Part shown: positions 26,192 to 34,795 of the stretch, one piece after another
Layout: every line of letters begins with the position of its first letter
How positions within the stretch are numbered: position 1 is the first letter of the stretch
DNA from: Dorea sp. 5-2
GTDB lineage: Bacteria > Bacillota > Clostridia > Lachnospirales > Lachnospiraceae
Length of the DNA: 64,000 nucleotides
NCBI RefSeq assembly: GCF_000403455.2
Contig: NZ_KE159717.1
Location: 141,127-205,126 of the forward strand
Direction: 5' to 3'
Program-made: the position numbers and the translations under genes
The notes under the pieces: model-generated
Database searches by the model: none
The model's input: only the letters and a program-made list of their open reading frames with translations
Told to the model about the DNA's origin: nothing

Positions 26192-26500
26192 CGCACATTC
26201 CCCCTTTTGATTATCCTGCGCTTCATAATTTCAGTATAGGCAAAAAAGAAAATTTACACAATGGAGGCACAGTTAAATATATTTCAATTTTTTCTAACCA
26301 ATGGTTAGAAAAAATATCTACAAGGTTTACATAAAACTCTGCCTGTTTATGTACTCCGTTATCTATAATCAATAAATACCTTCCTATTCTTTCACCAATC
26401 TCAACTCCCACAATACAGAGGTTTCCTTATTTTTCCGTACATGGAACGGCAGCGAATGCATTATTTAATTTTATCAGCTATATACTCCTTTCACAAGACA
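26192..26500. other. Intergenic region with hairpin
   Basis: No supportable gene. A hairpin with 12-bp arms (TTTTTTCTAACC/GGTTAGAAAAAA, 3-base loop) lies at 26288-26314 and could act as a bidirectional terminator. A 62-codon minus-strand frame at 26223-26411 (VEIGERIGRYLLIIDNG) may be a gene relic but has no ribosome site and no family I recognise. Confidence 0.4.
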
Positions 26501-26537
26501 CTGTTCCATTTTTGCAAACTGAGGGACAGTTTTTGCA
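26501..26537 (+). repeat. 29-bp dispersed repeat, copy 3, with hairpin
   Basis: TTTTTGCA at 26509 and 26530, 21 bases apart, AACTGAGGGACAG between. CTGTTCC (26501-26507) can pair with GGGACAG (26523-26529). About 190 bases upstream of the MerR/TipAS gene. Confidence 0.7.
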
Positions 26538-26678
26538 TACATTCTAAAATGTGCGGCAGATAATGCTATTACTATTTCTTTTGTTACTTGGCATTTTTAT
26601 GCTGCTTCCAGTACGAAAACTTTTGATATTTGTTTATAATTGTCAGAAGAAAAAAAGATAAAATTTTTAATTTACGTA

Positions 26679-26709
26679 TTGACTCTCTCGTGACGTAACG
26701 GTTTACGAT
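26679..26709 (+). promoter_or_regulatory. MerR-type promoter with 19-base spacer
   Basis: TTGACT (26679-26684), 19-base spacer, TACGAT (26704-26709). The spacer holds CGTGACGTAACG, an imperfect palindrome centred on ACGT. The over-long spacer with a central dyad is the hallmark of MerR-family activation. The promoter at 30046-30076 has the same layout and a related GTGACGT core. Confidence 0.72.
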
Positions 26710-26729
26710 TAAACCGAAAGGAGGAAATA

Positions 26730-27569
26730 ATGAAAACCGTAAAAGATGTGTCAAAAATAACCGGAGTAAGTATAAGGACGTTAAGATATTATGATGAAAT
26801 CGGTCTGCTAAATCCAACGGAATTAACGGAAGCCGGTTATCGGCTCTATGACAACAAAGCATTAGAAAAGTTGCAGGAAATTATGTTCTTTAGAGAATTA
26901 GATATTCCATTGATTGATATAAAAAAAATCATGGAAAACCCTAATTATGACAAGGAACAGGCTTTACTAACTCAAAAAAATTTACTGGAACAGAAACGTA
27001 ATCGGTTGAATGGAATCATTGAATTAATAACAGATGTGATGAAAGGAGTTAATACTATGAGTTTTGAAGCATTTACTAACGAAGATGTACAGAAAATCGT
27101 AAACCATACTTTGGAATCTATGTCGAAAGAGCATATTGATGAACAAGTGAAAAATTGGGGGAGCATAGAAAAATACAAAGAGCATTTATCATCAGGTTTT
27201 ACAAACGAACAGGCTGTTGCGGACTTGCTGAAATGGTATGGCAGCAAAGAAAAAGCAATAGAAGCCATTATGCAGTCAACCGGGAATATCGAAGAAATAA
27301 AACAGGAACAAGAAGAAAATGCCAAAATCTATAAACAATTTATGGCTGCAAAAGAGTCTAACGATATGGATATGGCACATTCTGCTGTTGAAATGCTTGC
27401 AGAAAATTATAAGAAGATGTTTGCACTTGATAATGCAAGAAATATCTTGCTTGATTTGGCCAAAGAATATTTACAGAGCACAAAACTTGCAGAAGCAACT
27501 GATAGCCAGTTTGGTGCAGGCTGTTCTGCATATGTTGCTCATGCCATTCAGCATTATTACGGGGCATAA
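26730..27569 (+). CDS. MerR regulator with TipAS-type ligand domain
   Basis: Regulator of 279 residues. Residues 1-70 are the MerR winged helix-turn-helix (VSIRTLRYYDEIGLL), then a dimerisation coiled coil to about 110. The C-terminal part (HIDEQVKNWGSIEKYKEHL, then the ending YLQSTKLAEATDSQFGAGCSAYVAHAIQHYY) looks like the TipAS antibiotic-binding domain, which traps thiopeptide-type drugs in TipA. AAAGGAGG precedes the ATG, and the promoter upstream has the MerR-type 19-base spacer, so autoactivation is likely. It is convergent with a MerR-controlled ABC exporter whose promoter has a similar operator, suggesting a joint drug response. Confidence 0.88.
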   Translation: MKTVKDVSKITGVSIRTLRYYDEIGLLNPTELTEAGYRLYDNKALEKLQEIMFFRELDIPLIDIKKIMENPNYDKEQALLTQKNLLEQKRNRLNGIIELITDVMKGVNTMSFEAFTNEDVQKIVNHTLESMSKEHIDEQVKNWGSIEKYKEHLSSGFTNEQAVADLLKWYGSKEKAIEAIMQSTGNIEEIKQEQEENAKIYKQFMAAKESNDMDMAHSAVEMLAENYKKMFALDNARNILLDLAKEYLQSTKLAEATDSQFGAGCSAYVAHAIQHYYGA

Positions 27570-27583
27570 CAAATTAGCTATTA

Positions 27584-27619
27584 CAGGCGGCGAGATAAGG
27601 AGGTTTTTCCTGCCGCCTG
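27584..27619. terminator. Bidirectional terminator between convergent genes
   Basis: CAGGCGGC (27584-27591) pairs with GCCGCCTG (27612-27619) and is followed by T-rich sequence on the plus strand. It lies between the MerR/TipAS gene and the convergent ABC permease. Confidence 0.6.
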
Positions 27620-27660
27620 TTCTATTTGGCGAATAAGATGTCCGATTGCCTATTCTTTAA

Positions 27661-28377
27661 CTATTTAGACTTTTGTTTCTTTAAAAGTACGCCGCAAACG
27701 ATTACTGCCACACAAAATACAAGGATCAAATACCATATATTTTCAAGTTGAAATCCATGATCCAACATCAGTCGGTATCCCCAGGAAGCAGGGAAAAGGT
27801 GTCCTATGGTTTTAAGAAAATCCGGCAGCATATGAGTGGGGAACATAATCCCAGAAAGCATGATAGAGGGTAAAAATACAAGCTGCGCTATCATCGTCAG
27901 TTTCGCCTGATTTTTTACAATCAGCCCTAATATGCTTCCAATACTCAGCGATACAATAATATATATGGCAAGAGCAAGAAAAAACTCCGGAAAATGTACC
28001 GGTAAAGCTGCTTCAAACAGTATCGGGGCAAGCAGCAGTATAATGATACAGGTAATCATCAAATGGACAAAGGCTGAAAGAAACATTGTGATAAGGCCTA
28101 GGTATAAAGGCACCCCATTTGCTTGATAAACCTTTTTAATATTACTTCCATAAGTTTCAACCAGCGACGGCGGCAATCCGATAAACGCCCCCATTGATAC
28201 GCCCATCACAATCATGGATTGTATCAATGTGCTTCTCATTTCAGGCATAACAGAGGTAAAGATACCTCCCATGAGAAGAAAGAAAATAAGCGGAACGATA
28301 TAGCAGGTAACTAACAAAGATTTGCTTCTTATATCCAATTTCCACTGTAACGCCACGCCATATAAAAAACCACTCAT
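27661..28377 (-). CDS. ABC-2 type permease
   Basis: Membrane subunit of 238 residues with six predicted transmembrane helices and an ABC-2 fold; LPSIMLSGIMFPTHMLPDFLKTIGHLFPASWGYR is the conserved loop-helix near residue 170 (shown by the FPxxxLPxxL and PxxxGYR positions). GGAGGG lies before the ATG, which overlaps the stop of the ATPase gene (ATGA). Third gene of the MerR-ATPase-permease operon. Probably a drug or peptide exporter of the two-gene DrrAB type; substrate unknown. Confidence 0.85.
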   Translation of the reverse strand: MSGFLYGVALQWKLDIRSKSLLVTCYIVPLIFFLLMGGIFTSVMPEMRSTLIQSMIVMGVSMGAFIGLPPSLVETYGSNIKKVYQANGVPLYLGLITMFLSAFVHLMITCIIILLLAPILFEAALPVHFPEFFLALAIYIIVSLSIGSILGLIVKNQAKLTMIAQLVFLPSIMLSGIMFPTHMLPDFLKTIGHLFPASWGYRLMLDHGFQLENIWYLILVFCVAVIVCGVLLKKQKSK

Positions 28378-29189
28378 TCTTCTGCCCTCCTTGCAATTTC
28401 AATAAAATGCTGTTCCAGCGTGCCTCTGTCAACTTTAATATCTAATACTCCGATTCCCTTGTGCTTTAACTCTCCGAGCTGCGAAAGCAAGGTATCTTCT
28501 ATATTGTCCGTTTCAAACGTATTATTTCCCTGCTGTGTTTTGATATGGACAATATATTTTTTTCCGACTTTCTCGGTCAGTTCCAAAACTGTACCGCAAA
28601 ACACAATATTTCCATCATTCAGAATCGCAATACGGTCGCTTAAGGCTTCTACCTCTGCCATATCATGGCTTGCCAAAACAATGGTTTTTCCTTGTGACTT
28701 GAGTTTTCGGATCTGATCATGCAGTGACAGCCTGCCTTCCACATCAAGCCCTGCAGTCGGCTCGTCAAGAAAAATAATATCTGGATTGCCGGAAAGAGCA
28801 AGAGCGAGATGCAGCCGCCTTTTTTGCCCTGTTGACAGCTGAATATATTGCTTCCTTTCAATTTCTTTTATGCCGAGAGTATCAAGCATAGAGAAATCAA
28901 TCTTTGCCTTATTCCATTTCGCAAATAGTTTTACGGCTTCCATCGGCTTGATGTAGGACGGCAGCGACGAGGATTGTAACTGGATACCCATTTTCCCGTT
29001 TACAGTAACCATACCGCTGTCATATTTTCTCAAACCTTCGATACATTCGAGAGTCGTTGTTTTTCCTGCACCATTTACGCCAAGCAAGGCAAAAATCTCC
29101 CCTGTCTCAATCTGAAGATCAAGTCCTCGAAGAACAATATGGCTGCCATAGCTTTTCTCTAATCCATAGACTTGTATCGCATTCTTCAT
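28374..29189 (-). CDS. ABC transporter ATP-binding protein
   Basis: ATPase of 271 residues with Walker A GVNGAGKTTT at about 37-46, a Q-loop at GIQLQSS, signature LSTGQKRR, Walker B IIFLDEPTAGLD and H-loop ASHDMAE, plus the long DrrA-type C-terminal extension (about residues 215-271). Start and stop overlap the neighbouring genes by ATGA on both sides, so the three genes are tightly coupled. Works with the permease at 27661. The upstream MerR regulator probably controls it. Confidence 0.88.
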   Translation of the reverse strand: MKNAIQVYGLEKSYGSHIVLRGLDLQIETGEIFALLGVNGAGKTTTLECIEGLRKYDSGMVTVNGKMGIQLQSSSLPSYIKPMEAVKLFAKWNKAKIDFSMLDTLGIKEIERKQYIQLSTGQKRRLHLALALSGNPDIIFLDEPTAGLDVEGRLSLHDQIRKLKSQGKTIVLASHDMAEVEALSDRIAILNDGNIVFCGTVLELTEKVGKKYIVHIKTQQGNNTFETDNIEDTLLSQLGELKHKGIGVLDIKVDRGTLEQHFIEIARRAEE

Positions 29190-29986
29190 TTCTCCACCTC
29201 CCCCAACGGATTATCCCCAAGTCTTGAAAAATAAACTTGCAAAGCCGGCTCTAAATAATCGTTTACTATCTTTTGCTTTTCTTCCCATTCATTTGCTGCA
29301 TGATCTATATTTCCGATTTCCACCAGTTTCGGGATCATGCTCACATCCCCGCCTGTAAACTCCATGATCAAATTCCAATAAGCTTCTGTAATTTGCTGAC
29401 ATTTTTCGCTTTCGGGCGGTACGTTATCTTTCTGCAGCCGTAAGATCTCATTACTCAAACGGTTAAATCTATCCATAAAATCCAGGCCGCTTTCTTTGTC
29501 AAATCGATTACGTATATGGTCAAGCGTGTCATCATCAAACCGCTTAATAAGATAAAAAAATTCGTTTTTCATCTGCAGATTGACAATAATATCCGCATAT
29601 TTTTTGAAGTTTACCTCCTGCATTTGAAGCACTTCTTTCTTAAACTGTTCTATCGCGGTTAAAGAAGCTGTTAAACGTTCTATTTCTTTTCGTATATCAT
29701 CTGCCTGTTCCGTAAGGGCATTTGCAATATCATCCGGCGTATCTAAAGAAGTCAGGCGTTTTTTTATATCGTCTAAAGAAAACCCTAAAAATTTCAGAGA
29801 TATAATCTGATGGAGCGTAATCAAATCCTTATCCGTATAAAGTCTTCGCCCGCCTTTACTTTCTGCTGATGGAGAGAACAGCCCCTCTTTATCATAATAT
29901 TGCAGAGTACGGACGGTAACGCCCATTTTCTTTGCCACTTCTCCAACTGTCATATAGCCTTGCGGTATCGCTTTGTGTTTTATCAT
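29186..29986 (-). CDS. MerR family regulator of ABC exporter
   Basis: Regulator of 266 residues: MerR winged helix-turn-helix (MTVGEVAKKMGVTVRTLQYYD at residues 12-32), a coiled coil at about 85-130, then a helical domain of about 130 residues (EFFYLIKRFDDDTLDHIRNRF, GGDVSMIPKLVEIG) that probably binds the effector; it is not TipAS. AGGAGG is 10 bases before the ATG. First gene of a coupled operon with ATPase and permease. The promoter at 30046-30076 has a 19-base spacer. Confidence 0.87.
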   Translation of the reverse strand: MIKHKAIPQGYMTVGEVAKKMGVTVRTLQYYDKEGLFSPSAESKGGRRLYTDKDLITLHQIISLKFLGFSLDDIKKRLTSLDTPDDIANALTEQADDIRKEIERLTASLTAIEQFKKEVLQMQEVNFKKYADIIVNLQMKNEFFYLIKRFDDDTLDHIRNRFDKESGLDFMDRFNRLSNEILRLQKDNVPPESEKCQQITEAYWNLIMEFTGGDVSMIPKLVEIGNIDHAANEWEEKQKIVNDYLEPALQVYFSRLGDNPLGEVEK

Positions 29987-30045
29987 GATCTTTTTGCCTC
30001 CTGATACATATTATAAGAACCATTTCGCGAACCCTATAGTTAAAT

Positions 30046-30076
30046 ATTATAAGTCATTACGCGACGTCACAAGCAA
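30046..30076 (-). promoter_or_regulatory. MerR-type promoter with 19-base spacer
   Basis: On the minus strand: TTGCTT (30076-30071), 19-base spacer containing GTGACGTCGC, then a perfect TATAAT (30051-30046), 60 bases upstream of the MerR gene at 29986. Same architecture as 26679-26709. Confidence 0.75.
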
Positions 30077-30290
30077 TACCTTTTTGAAAATTTTAGGTGG
30101 TAAAATCTGTCTCTTCCACCTACTCTTATTTATGCGGAAAATAATTCCCCTCACTCTTCAATATACTTTTGGATCATTGCCAAAATTTCCTGCTTTGAAA
30201 AACCTAAGAAAGAAAGATTTGTATATAAATGATTATGAAACGCAGCAATTTCCTTAGTACGCTCTCTTTCAATGTAAGAATAATTATCAT

Positions 30291-31422
30291 GGTGTTAGTC
30301 AAAAAATATGTTGGTCTTGCTGAGTGTCCAGATTTTGGGACACCCAAAGTAGTATCATATGATTATCTAATGAATTTTGAGGTGATAATCATATGAAAGA
30401 TAAAATCAATACGCTGTTTGATTGCATTAAAAACCTATGTAACTCGGACTTGGAACGCATCATTAACTTTGTAATGGGGATCGTTTCCGTTAATCAAAGC
30501 CTAGCTGACAGACCCCAATGCCCGTACTGTCAGAGTTCAAAAGTTATCAAGTATGGTCATGCAAATGGGAAACAGCGTTTCTATTGTCATGAATGCGGAA
30601 AGACCTACCTATACTCAACCGGTACACTGACGGCCAATTCGCATTTTAGCCGATCCATTTGGGCCGATTTCATTCATGACACACTGGTTGGTGCATCTCT
30701 GGACTTCTCTGCTGAAAAGTTCGGATTTTCTCATCAAACAGCATTTAATATGAGGCATAAAGTTCTTATGGCACTTCAGGACATGCTTGAAAAAGAGCCT
30801 GTTCTTCTTTCTGGTATCGCTGAACTGGATGAAACATTTGTCCTTGACTGCTATAAAGGAAAGACCGTTCCAACGGAAGCGAACCGTACTGCCCGTAAGC
30901 ATGGAGCTACAGCAGCAAAACGAGGGATTTCAAATGAATATATCGCAATCTGCACAGGTATCCAGCGTGATGGCAAGGCAATAGCAGAGACCGTAAACCG
31001 CGCAAAGCCATCAGGCAAGGAATTGTATGAAATATTTGGCACACATATCTGCGAGGAGACTCTAATACTTACAGATGGACTTCGAAGCTATAACAGTCTG
31101 GGGGCAGCGACGGGTTGTACGGTTATGGATGTAAACCATGAAGAAAATAAGAAGCTGTTTAATCTGAATACAGTGAACAGCATGCATTCCTATATTAAGG
31201 AAACATACAACCATTACCGCGGAGTGGCAACAAAATATCTCAATCGTTACAATGCACTATTTTCGATAGCTTTCCGGTGTGCAGGAGGTTTAGCAACTTC
31301 TCTGTTTCTTTCATTGTGCAATATTGGAAACAGTTGCTATTGGCATGGTGTCTATGATGTACGCAATTATCGTCTGGTAATACTGTAATGAGATTAGACC
31401 AACATATTTATTGACTAACACC
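30291..31422 (+). mobile_element. IS1595-family insertion sequence, 1132 bp
   Basis: Terminal inverted repeats of 27 bp with one mismatch at 30291-30317 and 31396-31422, beginning GGTGTTAGTC. An exact 8-bp target duplication ATTATCAT flanks it at 30283-30290 and 31423-31430. One transposase gene fills the element. Target duplication of 8 bp fits the IS1595 group. Confidence 0.92.
30393..31388 (+). CDS. IS1595-family transposase
   Basis: Transposase of 331 residues. N-terminal zinc ribbon (CPYCQSSKVIKYG, then YCHECGKTY), followed by the ISXO2-like DDE domain: GIAELDETFV holds the first Asp, LILTDGLRSY the second, and VNSMHSYIKETYNHYRGV near the C-terminus the region of the last acidic residue. 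GAGGTGAT precedes the ATG. Appears intact, so the element may still be mobile; it disrupts a gntR copy. Confidence 0.9.
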   Translation: MKDKINTLFDCIKNLCNSDLERIINFVMGIVSVNQSLADRPQCPYCQSSKVIKYGHANGKQRFYCHECGKTYLYSTGTLTANSHFSRSIWADFIHDTLVGASLDFSAEKFGFSHQTAFNMRHKVLMALQDMLEKEPVLLSGIAELDETFVLDCYKGKTVPTEANRTARKHGATAAKRGISNEYIAICTGIQRDGKAIAETVNRAKPSGKELYEIFGTHICEETLILTDGLRSYNSLGAATGCTVMDVNHEENKKLFNLNTVNSMHSYIKETYNHYRGVATKYLNRYNALFSIAFRCAGGLATSLFLSLCNIGNSCYWHGVYDVRNYRLVIL

Positions 31423-31487
31423 ATTATCATTTATCAATATACGGTATTTCAATTTCTTGGCAAGCTTTTGGTATGGATATTTTCCGC

Positions 31488-31706
31488 TCATTTATCCCCC
31501 TTTCCGCCATGGCGCAAAAACTGAAAATAAACTGAGTAAGGTATCACCGTTCCCAGAAGAAGAAACCATTTATTCACGAACAAATTTGCTTCTCCCTGCG
31601 CATTGAAATGGATTGGAATACTGTCTGGAAGAAAGCAGCATACAATCGCTACTACTGCCAGCATAACCAAAAACACGATCACATCCTTCAAGATACTTTT
31701 TTTCAT
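31488..31706 (-). CDS. Small DUF1648-like membrane protein
   Basis: Protein of 72 residues, identical in sequence to the one at 16269-16487: two hydrophobic segments around LPDSIPIHFNAQGE. GAGGAGGG precedes the ATG at 31706; a further in-frame ATG at 31727 is less well placed. It follows the permease gene by 20 bases and leads into the disrupted gntR gene. This is the original context of the module duplicated at 16.2-16.8 kb. Confidence 0.75.
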   Translation of the reverse strand: MKKSILKDVIVFLVMLAVVAIVCCFLPDSIPIHFNAQGEANLFVNKWFLLLGTVIPYSVYFQFLRHGGKGDK

Positions 31707-31726
31707 AGCAACACCCTCCTCGTACA

Positions 31727-33289
31727 TTAAATAATTTTTTTACCACATGCTTTAAAATAGAGAATAACCGACAGAACTATAAGAATAGCCGCCATCCCCC
31801 ACAACACTCCCACATTCGGAAGCCCTAAAAACCAATGAAGTAATACTGGTACAGCAATACATATCATTCCAATTACGCCAGATAAAATAACAGATATGCT
31901 TTGCTTTACCACTACCATCTCATTATCCCAATCAAATCTGGGAAAACAGCAGTTTATATAAGTTCCTTGTACCGCAGTAAATACCGAATAACATGCCGGT
32001 ACAGCCAAAAGTGTGAATGACCAAATAGCATTAAACTGGAACCGTATCAAAAACACAGCGACAGACAACATATAGCCAATAGCATGAACCGTCAGGGTAA
32101 GGGCAATTTTGCTTTTTATAAATGTCTTGTTTGATAGTGGTATGCTTTGTAATACCCATAAATTCCTGCCCTCCAAAGAGATTGCAGAAGCTGCCGGACA
32201 ACTGATTGAAAGCATTGCTGCGATTATTAAAGGGGCATACTGCCCTAAAAATAAATCCACATCTTCAATCCCTGCATACGTCCCTAGTATTTCAGGAGAT
32301 ACCACGCAAAGAGCCAAACTGGTCACACAAAGAAGGACAACTCCCAGACCTGTATTCAACACCCAAAGGTAGGAACTAAAATAACGTCCCATCTCTTTTA
32401 GATACACAGCCGTAAATACAGAATGTTTCTTGAGGTTGGCTTTCCTTCCTGGGGAGGCTGCATGGTATTGCAAAACATAAGAATTCAGCCTCGCATAACG
32501 GCACTCTACAATTTTTACAAATATACAGAAAACCAAAGCCGATAAGCTCCAGAACCCAACATTCCCAGCCAATGAAAAGTAATTCGTATATCGAAACCAT
32601 GCCGATAAGGGATACAGCCTGCTGACTTGTTCCATGAGGATGACTCCTAAACTGCCGCCAGAAGCACCCGTCTGCATACTGTAGATCCCAATCCCCAGCA
32701 AACCTCCTAAAACTGCAAATGAAAAAACAAGAGAAACTATGTTTTTCCTTCGGAATTTAGAAGATACAGCCGTAACCAGGACTCCGAGCAAAGAGGCAAT
32801 GCACATCGGTACAAAAGGCACAAAAACGGCAGATGCCAAGTACATGAAAAAGAATAGCAAATGCGCCGACGCGTAAATCTGCCATATAATCCCTGCCGGG
32901 AGCATGAAGAGAATCCCTAACAAGAAATTCAGCAGATAAAGAAACCCAAATTTACTGCTGATAATTTCCTTTGCCTGAACCGGCAGGGAAGAAAGCATCT
33001 CATAATCCCTGCAGCCAAAAAGTATGCCGTTTGAACGCAGCACAGTAAATACAAGGATAATAAAGTTGGAAACGGACACCATGTAAGCCGGAATTAGCTG
33101 CGCCTGCCCCATCTTTGCAAGCGCAAGCGCTGTCATTATATTATAGCCACTCAACAAGGCCAATAATGTAAATATCCCAACTGCTGTGATAAAGGCAAAA
33201 TTGCTCCTTTTCTTTTCGGAATGAAATAGCTCGTTTAATGAGAAATAATTATATATCTGTGTTTTTAACAGAAGCGTTGTTTTATTCAT
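31727..33289 (-). CDS. Large ABC exporter permease
   Basis: Membrane protein of 520 residues with about twelve hydrophobic segments. The soluble motif near residue 95 (CRDYEMLSSLPVQAKEIISSKF) is typical of large two-half ABC-2 permeases of Firmicutes ABC exporters. Partner of the ATPase at 33282-33995, with which it overlaps by 8 bases. The last 93 residues are duplicated at 16505-16786. It is the third gene of the TetR-controlled operon. Substrate unknown. Confidence 0.84.
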   Translation of the reverse strand: MNKTTLLLKTQIYNYFSLNELFHSEKKRSNFAFITAVGIFTLLALLSGYNIMTALALAKMGQAQLIPAYMVSVSNFIILVFTVLRSNGILFGCRDYEMLSSLPVQAKEIISSKFGFLYLLNFLLGILFMLPAGIIWQIYASAHLLFFFMYLASAVFVPFVPMCIASLLGVLVTAVSSKFRRKNIVSLVFSFAVLGGLLGIGIYSMQTGASGGSLGVILMEQVSRLYPLSAWFRYTNYFSLAGNVGFWSLSALVFCIFVKIVECRYARLNSYVLQYHAASPGRKANLKKHSVFTAVYLKEMGRYFSSYLWVLNTGLGVVLLCVTSLALCVVSPEILGTYAGIEDVDLFLGQYAPLIIAAMLSISCPAASAISLEGRNLWVLQSIPLSNKTFIKSKIALTLTVHAIGYMLSVAVFLIRFQFNAIWSFTLLAVPACYSVFTAVQGTYINCCFPRFDWDNEMVVVKQSISVILSGVIGMICIAVPVLLHWFLGLPNVGVLWGMAAILIVLSVILYFKACGKKII

Positions 33290-33995
33290 GACCCTGCACC
33301 TCCATAAAAACAGATTCCAGAGAATGGTTCCCCCTGACTGTTTCTATATTCCCAGATGTTATCAGCTCTCCTCGTTTAATGATGGCAATTTTATTGCAAA
33401 GTTTTTCTGCAACATCTAAAACATGCGTAGAAAAGAAAATTGCTCCTCCATTCTGTACAAGCTCTTGCATGGTCTGTTTCAGATGCCATGCCCCTTTGGG
33501 ATCGAGTCCGACAAAAGGTTCATCTAAAATCAGTAGCTTGGGCTTATGAACCAAGGCAGCAATAATAGCCGTCCGTTGTTTCATCCCATGGGAATAAGAT
33601 GCAATTACATTTCCCAGGCTGGAACTCATCTCAAAAAGTTCACTATACTTCTCAATCTGCTGCTTTCGTTCAGATAGTTCCACATCATAAATATCCGCAA
33701 TAAAGTTAATGTACTGATATCCCGTCAAATGTTCATATAAATCCGGGTTATCTGGAATATAAGCCAGTACTTTTTTACACTGCAGCGGATCTGTGCGAAT
33801 GGATTTACCATTGATGTAGATTTCCCCCTGGTCAAATTCATGGATACCGACCACAGCTTTTATCGTAGAGGTTTTCCCGGCTCCATTTGCACCGATAAAT
33901 CCATAGATATCCCCCTCCTGTATCGATAGGGATAGATCATCAACAGCCTTTTTTCCGTTTGGATAAGTCTTTATAAGGTGTTCAATTTTCAACAT
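33282..33995 (-). CDS. ABC transporter ATP-binding protein
   Basis: ATPase of 237 residues: Walker A GANGAGKTS at 35-43, AYIPDNPDLYEHLTG with Q-loop region, signature YSHGMKQR, Walker B LLILDEPFVGLDP, H-loop STHVLD. ATG at 33995 follows AAGGAGG; a longer upstream frame covers the operator region and is not coding. Two TetR-type palindromes at 34012-34028 and 34071-34089 lie just upstream, so expression is likely repressed by the TetR regulator at 34142. Confidence 0.9.
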   Translation of the reverse strand: MLKIEHLIKTYPNGKKAVDDLSLSIQEGDIYGFIGANGAGKTSTIKAVVGIHEFDQGEIYINGKSIRTDPLQCKKVLAYIPDNPDLYEHLTGYQYINFIADIYDVELSERKQQIEKYSELFEMSSSLGNVIASYSHGMKQRTAIIAALVHKPKLLILDEPFVGLDPKGAWHLKQTMQELVQNGGAIFFSTHVLDVAEKLCNKIAIIKRGELITSGNIETVRGNHSLESVFMEVQGHE

Positions 33996-34011
33996 TGATA
34001 TGTCCTCCTTC

Positions 34012-34089
34012 ACTGACATTTCGTCAGTTAGTATTTCAAAAATAACCGATAGCATAATCCATCGGATGTAAACTGACATTTTGTCAGTT
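34012..34089. promoter_or_regulatory. Two TetR operator palindromes before the ABC operon
   Basis: ACTGACATTTCGTCAGT at 34012-34028 and AACTGACATTTTGTCAGTT at 34071-34089, both near-perfect dyads of TGAC/GTCA, 59 bases apart. A third related site is at 34796-34813 before the TetR gene. Confidence 0.75.
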
Positions 34090-34104
34090 GTTATGTGAAA
34101 AAAT

Positions 34105-34138
34105 AGAATGAGATTGTCATTCTGCAAACTCTCATTCT
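34105..34138 (-). terminator. Rho-independent terminator after TetR gene
   Basis: AGAATGAGA pairs with TCTCATTCT (9 bp); on the minus strand it is followed by ATTTTTTC. It ends the TetR transcript before the ABC operon's own promoter region. Confidence 0.72.
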
Positions 34139-34141
34139 GAT

Positions 34142-34759
34142 TTATGAAAAAAGCGGTATTTGGGGATTTAATGCTCTTTCCAACAATTTTTTATATGTCT
34201 CTAAATAGCTCTCTAATTGCCCTTTGTCCCGGCCGGCAAGCTTAACGTCATTGGATACGAAAATATATCCTGTCATTAAAAATGAGGCTGTTTCCTTCGG
34301 AGAATCCACATGAAATATATTCTCCTTATTTCCCTGCTCAAGAATATATGCAAAATATTCTATCACACAGCTACATAATCTGTGGTAAAACCGATCCAGC
34401 ATGTAGCGGTTTTCCTCCAGGTTTACTGCTTCCTGAAGGACTGAATTTTCGACCGTAATATCTTTATCTGAGATAGTAGTCATTGTAACAAAAGACCGAA
34501 TTTTTTCAAGCGCACTCTTACTTTCGTCATATGTGAGATGCTCCAACTGCCGCAGCAACGGTTCGGAATATCTATTGATGATGCAGTATAAAATATCCTC
34601 CTTGTTCTTAAAGTGATAATAGAGAAGCCCACGGGATATTTTTACCTCATCAATGATGTCCTGTGTTGTTGTATTCAAATATCCCTTTGCGGTAAACAAC
34701 CTGATTGCTGCATCCATGATTTCAGCCCTGCGAACCTCTGGCTCTTTCACATCACGCAT
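34142..34759 (-). CDS. TetR/AcrR family repressor of ABC operon
   Basis: Regulator of 205 residues. The N-terminal helix-turn-helix is clear (IMDAAIRLFTAKGYLNTTTQ, then ISRGLLYYHFKNKEDIL), followed by a helical ligand domain with FLMTGYIFVSNDVK near the end. AAGGAGG precedes the ATG. The palindrome ACTGACAnnnTGTCA occurs 37 bases upstream of its start and twice before the ABC ATPase gene, so it probably represses itself and the exporter. Same direction as the operon but separated by a terminator. Confidence 0.9.
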   Translation of the reverse strand: MRDVKEPEVRRAEIMDAAIRLFTAKGYLNTTTQDIIDEVKISRGLLYYHFKNKEDILYCIINRYSEPLLRQLEHLTYDESKSALEKIRSFVTMTTISDKDITVENSVLQEAVNLEENRYMLDRFYHRLCSCVIEYFAYILEQGNKENIFHVDSPKETASFLMTGYIFVSNDVKLAGRDKGQLESYLETYKKLLERALNPQIPLFS

Positions 34760-34795
34760 AATATGGTACCTCCTTATGCATTAGAATAGCACACG

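Larger units (their letters stand above)
30150..31493 (-). pseudogene. GntR (YtrA-like) regulator interrupted by IS1595-type element
   Basis: Second copy of the gene at 16024-16272. The 5' end (31431-31493, MSGKYPYQKLAKKLKYRIL) adjoins the right end of the insertion sequence, and the 3' end (GFSKQEILAMIQKY on the minus strand, about 30150-30205) lies beyond the left end. About 80 unrelated bases and the element separate them, and the DNA-binding core is lost. It belonged to the TetR-ATPase-permease-DUF1648 unit to the right. Confidence 0.72.

Noticed and set aside
26223..26411. Minus-strand frame of 62 codons upstream of the XRE regulator gene
   Set aside because: No ribosome site and no known family; a hairpin runs through it.
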